Assembly (NCBI RefSeq): GCF_003992065.1
Contig: NZ_RQUZ01000016.1
Coordinates: 1-42,635 of the forward strand
Source: Veillonella seminalis
Lineage (GTDB): Bacteria > Bacillota > Negativicutes > Veillonellales > Veillonellaceae
DNA: 42,635 bases
Reading direction: 5' to 3'
Both the position numbers and the translations under genes were made by a program. Shown piece by piece: positions 15,414 to 24,200 of this stretch. Every line of letters starts with the position of its first letter. Within the stretch, counting starts at the first letter, position 1. The notes beneath the pieces were generated by a model. It ran no database searches. It was not told the origin of the DNA and was given only the letters and a program-made list of their open reading frames with translations.

Positions 15414-16808
15414 TTGGCAGTACGGAAACTGAAGAAATATAAGCCTACCAAGTTCATGGCGGATACCTCCCGCTATGACAAGAACCTCGCTGATTATGCC
15501 GTGATGTTCATCGAGCATCTGTGCCATACCAAAGGCACATGGGCGGGAAAGCCCTTCGAGCTTATCGACTGGCAGGAGCAGATAATCCGCGACCTGTTCG
15601 GTGTGATAAAGAAAAACGGCTACAGGCAGTTCAGTACCGCATATATTGAGATTCCGAAAAAGCAAGGCAAGTCGGAACTTGCGGCGGCTGTGGCGAACAA
15701 GCACGGCTTTAATACCCACGGCGTTATCTTCGATGAACTGCATACTCAGCCGAACAGAAAGCTGTTTGACGTCATGACCAAGGGCTCCGGCGATGCGAGG
15801 ATGCAGCCGCTGTTCTTCCTCATTACCACGGCAGGCAATGATACGCATTCCATCTGCTATGAACAGCATGAGAAGGCTCTCGACATCATGAGCGGAAGGA
15901 AAATCGATTCGACCTTCTATCCTGTTATCTATGGTGCGGACGAGTCGGAGGACTGGACTGATCCCGCCGTGTGGAAAAAGGCAAATCCCTCGCTCGGTAT
16001 CACGGTTGGCATTGACAAGGTAAAAGCCGCCTGCGACTCCGCAAAGCAGAAGCCCGGCGAGGAGAACGCTTTCAGGCAGCTGCGTCTTAACCAGTGGGTG
16101 AAACAATCCGTCAGATGGATGCCGATGGACAGGTGGGATGCCTGTTCCTTCGCTGTGAGCGAGGACGATCTGGAAGGGCGAATTTGTTACGGCGGGCTTG
16201 ACCTTTCAAGTACCACGGACATCACGGCGTTTGTGCTGGTATTCCCACCGCAGGATGAGGAGGACAAATACAGTATCCTGCCGTACTTCTGGGTGCCGGA
16301 GGATACTCTTGACCTTCGGGTAAAGCGCGATCATGTTCCCTACGACCTGTGGGAGCGTCAGGGCTTGCTTATGACCACGGAGGGAAATGTTGTTCATTAC
16401 GGCTTTATTGAGAAATTTATCGAAGATCTTGGCACAAGGTTTAATATACGGGAGATTGCCTTTGACCGCTGGGGCGCGGTGCAGATGGTGCAGAACCTCG
16501 AGGGAATGGGCTTTACCGTTGTTCCATTTGGACAAGGGTTCAAGGATATGAGTCCTCCAACCAAAGAATTCATGAAGCTTACATTGGAAGGACGCATCGC
16601 CCACGGCGGACACCCTGTCCTTCGGTGGAATATGGACAACATCTTCATCCGCACCGACCCGGCTGGGAATATTAAAGCCGATAAGGAAAAATCCACGGAA
16701 AAGATTGACGGGGCAATTGCGACCATCATGGCTCTTGACCGCGCAATACGCTGCGGAAATGACAATACTGCCTCGGTCTACGACAGCCGCGGTATTTTAT
16801 TCATATGA
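15414..16808 (+). pseudogene. Phage terminase large subunit with internal in-frame deletion
   Basis: 464 aa from TTG 15414, which lies 6 bases after GGAGGAG; the ATG at 15372 has no SD. The ATPase part has Walker A IPKKQGKSE (residues 80-88) and a Walker B-like VIFDELH (104-110). Only about 15 residues separate them, whereas terminases have roughly 80-100 residues there, including the adenine-motif region. The join is VAN|KHGF near 15695. The nuclease half is normal (GLDLSSTTDITAF, ...FDRWGAVQMVQ, ...HGGHPVLRWNMDN, KIDGAIATIMALDRA). It would normally cut and pump DNA at the portal; with this deletion packaging should fail. The reading frame is preserved, so the deletion is either recent or an assembly collapse. 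Confidence 0.85.
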
Positions 16809-17524
16809 CCTCATTCTTCAACTGCACAAAATCCTCTATAGCCACATGGAATAATCCCGTGGCAGGAAGGACGAAAACAGTACAGAACTATATCAGTGCG
16901 ACTTATCCGGACGGGCATAGGGAAACGCTCTTTAATCCGGTTGCGCCTTTCGAGACGCCGTCTGCGCTGGACAAGCTGTGCGAGGAATACAACCGTGTTA
17001 TCGGGAATATGGAACTTGAACCGCTGATTGCGATTCCTGTTTTTATACACGATTTTCTTTGTATCCATCCGTTTAATGACGGAAACGGGCGTATGAGCAG
17101 ATTGCTTACAACGCTCCTTTTATACAGAAGCGGATTCTATGTCGGAAAATATATTTCTTTGGAAGCGAAGATCGCTAAGAATAAGGATTTATATTATGAT
17201 GCGCTGTCTGCGTCACAGGATGGTTGGCATGAGGGAGCAGATGATCCTGTCCCGTTTATCAAATACCTTCTTGGAACGATCCTTGCGGCCTACAGGGATT
17301 ATGAGGAACGTTTCTCCCTTGTGGAAATCAAACGATCCGCACTGGATATAGTGCGGCTTGCAGCGCAAAACAAGATAGGTCGTTTTACCAAACAGGATAT
17401 TCGGGAACTTTGTCCGTCTCTCAGCGTCAGTTCCGTAGAGGGTGCACTGCGCAAGCTGGTGGCTTCCGGCGAACTGAGACGCAAGGAAAGCGGCAAAAGC
17501 ACCTGCTACTACAGAATAAAGTAG
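16807..17524 (+). pseudogene. Fic-domain protein, 5'-truncated and frameshifted
   Basis: The long open frame (from 16853, IIPVAGR onward) has the Fic active-site motif HPFNDGNGRMSR intact and a C-terminal winged-helix-like region (FTKQDIRELCPSLSVSSVEGALRKLVASGEL), so the family is Fic/DOC adenylyltransferase with a DNA-binding tail. The upstream homology DLILQLHKILYSHM lies in another frame at 16807-16848. An extra base at 16848-16852 breaks it, and everything further upstream, including the alpha-inhibitor region, is missing. The apparent ATG overlapping the terminase stop (16805) is therefore an artefact of the join. Fic proteins transfer AMP to target hydroxyls. It sits between terminase and portal, an unusual place, so it was probably inserted as cargo. 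Confidence 0.8.
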
Positions 17525-17597
17525 CATTCCTTTAAGAAGAATAACTTTCCCTTAATATTATGGACATTTTAAGGGAGAGGAAATCGATATAAGAGAA

Positions 17598-17632
17598 AGC
17601 ATCTGCCTGATTACACAGGCAGGTGCTTTTTT
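17598..17632 (+). terminator. Terminator/hairpin before the portal gene
   Basis: GCATCTGCCTG / CAGGCAGGTGC stem with a 6-base loop and T6. Confidence 0.85.
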
Positions 17633-17664
17633 CATGCGTCAAACAGGAAGGAGCGTGATGAGAT

Positions 17665-17823
17665 ATGGGAATATTCAGTGGGTTATTTCGGTCAAGGTAT
17701 AAGCCTGCCGACAGCACGGCCGGATCGAGATACGCCTTTTACATGGGCGGAAGCGGCGCAGGGAAACTTGTGACGGAGCGGAGCGACGCTGTAAAAGTGA
17801 GTGAGACGTTTTGCCTTGGCTAA
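17665..17823 (+). pseudogene. Phage portal protein, N-terminal fragment
   Basis: 52 aa from ATG 17665, preceded by AGGAAGGAGCG. MGIFSGLFRSRYKPADSTAG...YMGGSGAGKLVTERSDAVK matches the start of HK97-type portal proteins (MGIFxxLFxxx...GKxVxERxA). Homology stops near codon 44 and a TAA follows at 17821; about 350-400 residues are missing. It marks the exact point at which the prophage morphogenesis genes are lost. Confidence 0.75.
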
Positions 17824-18192
17824 AGTGTCAACCGACAGGTTGACGAAAGGGGGAGGTTGGAGCAAAAACGAAAGAACGTTTTTTACAGAACGGCAGGGGC
17901 AAGTGTGAGTAAAACCGAAAAATATGGAAATGACTCACATAAAAAACTACACTGCTTTTCGGATACAACAAACAACCGAGAAAGAATTCATTATATTATA
18001 TAAGTAAAAATAAAAATAAGAAAAAAGAAATTTGAAATTTTTATTTCCTTTCTCCATGGCACTCTTCCGAAAACCCCGTGTTAACTGAGAAAACGATGTT
18101 ACATTTCCTGTGCTTTTTCATACTTCTTACCGGATATCTGTCATGCATGATTAAGAATAATATATAGTTATATAGAAAATATTTGATATATG
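17824..18192. other. Transition from prophage DNA to the giant TAA locus
   Basis: No gene. Begins with a hairpin (GTCAACC-GACA-GGTTGAC, 17827-17844) and G-rich DNA (GGGGGAGGTTGG), then changes abruptly near 17990 to very AT-rich sequence. The GC-rich stretch from about 17780 to 17880 is unlike portal coding sequence and could be the end of another mobile element, for example a transfer-origin-like region. This is speculation. Confidence 0.35.
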
Positions 18193-18221
18193 TTGACATG
18201 TGGCTTGTTGTGGCTTACAAT
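18193..18221 (+). promoter_or_regulatory. Strong sigma-70 promoter of the giant TAA, with tandem TGTGGCTT
   Basis: TTGACA (18193-18198), a 17-base spacer and TACAAT (18216-18221). The spacer contains TGTGGCTT twice (18199-18206, 18209-18216), exactly 10 bases apart, one helical turn. This would suit an operator for a dimer binding one DNA face. Confidence 0.7.
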
Positions 18222-18294
18222 GATAATATAATAATAGCATCGATGTTTTTTTGGGGTGGAGCTTTTAGCTGCGATTCTCTTTTTAGGAGGAAAT

Positions 18295-21200
18295 ATGAAT
18301 AAAATTTATAAGTTGATTTGGAGTAAGACGAAAAACTGCTGGGTCGTTGCGTCCGAGCTGGCGAAAGGACACGGGAAGAATAAATCACGCATCAAAAACA
18401 GCCTGCTTGCCGTCTTTGTCATGTCTGCGCTTTTGGCGGGAGGCACGGCAGATGTACAGGCTTTGACACAACAGGAAAAAGACGAAGTCAAGAACGAAGT
18501 TGCCAAATATTTGCTTGACAAGATTGCCCACGGCGGAGAAATCCCCGGTGCGAAAGCGGAGTATGGGCCTACGAGTTTTCCTGAGGCGATTGCGAATCGT
18601 ATTTTCTACTATGATGACGTTTCGAATAAAATCGGCGAGAAACTGAAGCATGACGGACTGGCGCTCCAGTATTTTGGCGTACGTCCGAACTACATTGAAC
18701 CGAAGCGCGACTATCTGAATCGCTATGCCAATCCCGACTGGACCAACGTCGATAACGACGGGGCATTCGGTGCGCACTCCATGGCACTCGGCTACCGTGC
18801 GTTTTCGGAAGCCAAACACGGTGTCGCCATCGGCCGCGAGGCCTTGGCGGGGGGATACCATCGGGACAACAGTTACGGCGGTGACGGTGATGTTGCCATC
18901 GGTAACAGTGCTTGGGCGCTGGGGGATAAAGCGGTCTCCATCGGAGATAAAGCAATCTCTGCCGACAAGAGCATTGCCATCGGGATTCAAGCCGAAGCTG
19001 GCGCGAACAAAAAAGATTCGAACTCGATCCTACTTGACCCGACAACGAAACTACCCTACGTTGTCAGCGATATCGCAAAAATGAACTCGGCGATCGCCAT
19101 CGGGCGTGATGCCAAGGCGTGGGGGCATCAATCCGTCTCCATCGGTGGGGGCGCCAAAGCCACGGGAAAATATGCTTTGAGCTTTGGGAACTCGGCGGAA
19201 GCGTCGGCGATGGACTCCTTCGCCTTCGGTAATTATGCAAGTGCCAAAGGACTCGGTGCGATTGCCATCGGCAGTGACTACGAATCTTCGAGCGGTGGAG
19301 CGCAGGCGTACAGCGGTGACACGATTGCCATCGGTCGCAGGGCAATGGCCGGCAATGAAAATGATACGGCAACGGCATATAATACCGTCGCTATCGGACG
19401 GGAAGCCAGAGCGTACGGCAAAAACTCGATCGCATTGGGCGGAACTGCCAATGTGGGTGATGTCTGGCAAAAACAATTAGCTGAAGGCGGTACGGCGATC
19501 GGCAGCAGCGCCAATGCGGCCTTGGAAAACGCCACGGCTCTCGGATATAAGTCGATAGCCTATGCGAAGGACGCGGTGACCCTCGGCGCGAACACCAGAG
19601 CGGATATCGATGGCGGCGTGGCGTTGGGCAGTGAATCCAACGTAGGCTCTTATAGCTCTTCGAGTTACGGCAAAGCCGGTAAAGTAGGTTATGATCCGTT
19701 GGGAGCCGGTGCGGACGAAACTTCCACGTGGAAAGCCACAAAAGCGGCCGTTTCTGTCGGTAATCAGCAAAAGGACATTACCCGACAGATTATTAATGTC
19801 GCTGCCGGTACGGACAACACCGACGCGGTCAACGTGGCGCAGCTGAAAGCTCTCCAGAGCAAAGCATGGAAAGACCTTGTTGCGTCGGAAAATAAGCTGG
19901 GGGCGAGAATCGCTACCAATACCACAAGTATTACCAATCTTTCCGGGAGGGTACGCACAAACGAGGGAGACATCGGGCGTCTTAAGACGGATGTAAGTAC
20001 AAATGATTCAAGAATCAGATACTTATATAATAATATGCCTTTCATGCACTACGTTTCTGTAAAAAGTGAAGGCATGGCGCCGAATGAAGGCAACTACAAA
20101 AATGATGGCGCCAGCAAACAGGGTGCGATTGCTATCGGTGCTCATACATCATCAGATGGCGATGGTGCCGTTGCTTTAGGTGCTTATTCATTTGTCAGAG
20201 GACAGGGTAGCGTCATCGTCGGTGAAAATTCGGACAATTATACCGGTGGATTAAAGGCCAAAGAAGGACAGTTTGATCAAAGCATTATTCTCGGATCAGA
20301 TAACACTATCTTTGCTCAAAGTGCGGAAAATGGTGGTCGGGAAGATAAAGTTATCGGGAACATGAACAGAGTAGAGGAGTCCCACGGCACATTTGTCCGC
20401 GGTACAGGCAACTTTGTGTATGATGCGTATAATCCCGAAGCGCTGACCGATGAAGATAAGCAAAAAGAGCAGGATTTCCTTGATCCGATAGACGGTGGCG
20501 ACCCGACAGGTCTCTTCCAGAAGGGAAGAAGCCATGTGAGCGTCGAAGGTGACGGTAACATGGTAATGGGAGCTCTCTATACGCAAGTTTCCGGCGTAGG
20601 CAACGAAATTTCCAATACGGATCATGATGACGGAACGAGCACGCCGAAAGTAACCTACAACATCGTGACGGGCAACCGAAACACCGTCGCCGACTCGAGT
20701 CATAACATCATCATGGGCGACAACCACGAGTTGGAAAATGTGAACGGAAATATCATCATCGGTTCGTTGAAAACAAAAGCGAAAACCACAGCATCGAACG
20801 TCACCGTTCTCGGCAATGACGCCGACGTCAGCGTCGAAGGCGGCGTCGCTTTGGGTACCGGTTCGCAAGCGGCTACCGCTGCGGGTGTTTTCGGGTACGA
20901 TCCCGCCACGGATAAAGCATCGACAACGGACAATGCGACATGGAAATCCGGAAACGGCGCTGTTTCTGTTGGTGCGGCGGATAAAACAAGACAGATCACC
21001 AACCTCGCCGCAGGTCTGGCAGACACTGACGCGGTGAACGTCGCGCAGCTGAAGGCCTTGAATACCAAAGTAGACAACTTGCCTTCCATTCATTATTTCT
21101 CCGTCAAAGCAGATGACAGTAAAAAACCTGCCGACACCAACTGGAATAATGACGGCGCGACAGGAAATAAGGCCATTGCGATCGGCCAAAAAGCAAAAAG

Positions 21201-24200
21201 TGAGGGTTATGCTGCAGTAGCCATGGGTGCAAGCGCTCACACAGGCGCGAACGCGCATTATTCACTTGCTCTGGGCGTGAAGAGTGACGCTGCGGGATTT
21301 GCCAATATAGCGCTCGGCAATGAAGCTAAGGCGCAAGCCGCAATGTACGCTACCGCGATCGGGCAGGAGGCCGCTGTAACCAAGAATCAAGGCATTGCGA
21401 TTGGCACGACTGCGAAAACGGATGCGGAAAACGGAATCAGTTTCGGTACGCAGGCAAAATCGTTGGCGAACCGCGGAATTGCAGTAGGAACGAACAGCAC
21501 GGTAGATCAAACGGGCGGCCGCGGCATTGCCATCGGTGATGGCGCCTATGTCGGCGCTAAAACGCAGGATCATTCGGGTGAGGGTATGCCGAATCCGGGG
21601 GATGCATGGAACCCGAGCGAGCCGTATTTGCCGGTCGCTGATGATACAGTAGCGGGTCCGGGAAAACTGGCACGCGAAAACTCGATGGCGATCGGTATGA
21701 AAGCGAGTGCTTTCGGATTCCAAACGACGGCATTGGGTGCAGGGGCAGAAGCGCATGACACCAATACGACAGCGGTCGGTGCCGCGGCGGTTGCCAAAGG
21801 GAATTACAGCACGGCACTGGGCAAACAGGCGCGTACATTTGAAAAAGAATCGACCTCGGTCGGTCATTGGGCGGACTCCCGCGCGGAATTCGCAACGGCT
21901 CTCGGCTCCAATACCATTGTGTACAAAAAAGGCGGCGTAGCGCTCGGATTCGGCGCGCGTGCCTATGACGAAAACAGCATCGCGATCGGCAGCAACTCTT
22001 TCGCGAAAGAAGCCATTGATGGGAAAGCGTACCTCAGCGAAGAAGAAGTGAAAGCCGCAGCCGGTATTGTATCGGTAGGCAATCCGGCGTACAAAGCAGG
22101 AGATAAGGACGTCGCCGCGAACTATCGCCGTATCGTCAATGTCGCGGGCGGTATTAACGACAATGATGCGGTCAACGTCGCGCAGCTGAAGGCGTTGGAA
22201 GGAAAAGTCACGACCAATACGGGTGACATCACGACCAACAAAAATGATATCACCGGCCTCAAAAAAGGCTTCATCGTAAAAGACGGTGGAACGGGCAAGG
22301 CGAATGTCACACTCGGCGGAGATAAAGAACCGGAAGTCACCTTCAAAGCGGCGGTAGACACAACAACGGATGCAACGGCGGGTGGGTCCTCGCTGACCTC
22401 ATCTGTCGATAAGGACAGAAACGTCACCTATTCGCTGAACATGAAACAGCTGAAACAAGACCTCGGCATTACCGACGGTCCCGATGGTGTCATGAGCTCG
22501 TGGAAACTGAAAGCAAAGGACGAAACAACACCGCAGGAAATCAAAAACGGCAACACGGTTACCTTTGACGCATCCGGCAACGGGCTCACCGTAGAAAGAA
22601 AAGACTCGACCATTAAATACACTATCGACGGCAGCAAGCTCGATATCGCGAAAAATCAGTCGATTATTAACTTAGGTGATCGTATTGACAACTTGCCTTC
22701 CATTCACTATTTCTCCGTGAAATCGGACGATAGCAAAAATCCTGCCGACACTAACTGGAATAACGATGGCGCGACAGGTAAAAACGCGATCGCAATCGGC
22801 AAAGATGCCAAAGCCGAAAGAGAATCGTCAGTAGTGATTGGTTTGAAAGCGTCATCCGGAGTTGCGGCTAATGACGGAGTTGCTGTCGGTAGCAGTGCTT
22901 CTGTCACAGGCTTCGGCGGTGTAGCGATCGGGCGCGAAAGCAGCGCGGAAGGTCAGGAAACAGTAGCGATCGGCACCGGGGCTAAGGGCGTGATTCATCG
23001 AACCGTAGCGATCGGCGGCTACGCCAATGCGGACGGATTCGGAGCCGTAGCCATCGGCAGGGACAGCATGAGTAAAGAGCGCGGCGTATCCGTCGGTATC
23101 CAAAGCAACAGCAAAGAGTTCGCCGTATCTGTCGGTACTAACAGTTTCAGTAACTTCCGCAGCGTTGCGGTTGGTGAACTGGCCAATGCGGAAGCACCGT
23201 ACGCTGTAGCGGTTGGCGACCAAACGGGATCGTATGCAATGGGTGCTGTTACCTTGGGAAATAAAACCAGAGCATTTGGCGACGGTTCCGTGGCGATCGG
23301 TAATCAGGCGAGGGTTTCAGGAAAAGGCATAACTCCGGAAGAATATAAAGCATTGCCGGAAGCGGATCAAAAATTATATAGACTCTATGAGGCTGTTTAT
23401 CACAACTATGATGATCCGTCGAAACCGATTGTAGATAGAAAATATTACAAGGTGATAGATGCGCACGACTGGAGAGCTGCAAACCTTTACAATTCGATAG
23501 CGATTGGCACGACTTCTTTCGTGGAAGCAAAAGAAGCGATTGGTATCGGTGCGGGTACAAGGATTAATGGCGACCTCGGCGTAGCGTTAGGATATGCGGC
23601 TGTGTCGGAAGAAAAGGGAACGGCGCTTGGCGCAGGAGCGCAAGCCAAGGCTAACGCAGGTGTTGCCTTAGGTGAAGGCGCGGTGGCGGATACCGCTGCG
23701 GAAGTGGTCGGTTATGATCCTCTCACGGGAGAAGCATCCACAGAAACTACGTCGACATGGAAATCCGTGAAGGGCGCTGTCTCTGTCGGCACGGCAGATA
23801 AAACAAGACAGATCACCAACCTCGCCGCAGGTACGAACGACACCGATGCGGTCAACGTCGCGCAGCTCAAAAACGCTAAGACCACTGTCGAAGCGGGCGA
23901 CTATGTGACCGTTACGAAAAAAACGGAAGACGGAAAGGGAACGACCTACACCGTCAAAGGTCCGAACCTCACTTCCGTGGATAAGAACTTGACTGTTACT
24001 GACGACAAGGACGCGAACGACAAGAAAGTTGGCTACAAACTCGAACTGAGCAAAACGCTCACAGGCCTGACCAGCGTTTCAAGTGAAGCATTCAAAGTTG
24101 GCGATAAGACATATATCAATAGCAATGGTATCAATGCGAATAACAATAAAATCACCAACGTGGCACCCGGTACAAAAGACGGCGATGCGGTCAACTTCAA

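Noticed and set aside
16805-16852. ATG 16805 as a start of an intact Fic protein translationally coupled to terminase
   Set aside because: The first 15 residues in that frame are unrelated to Fic. The Fic-like sequence DLILQLHKILYSHM lies in another frame, so the ATG arises by chance at the join.
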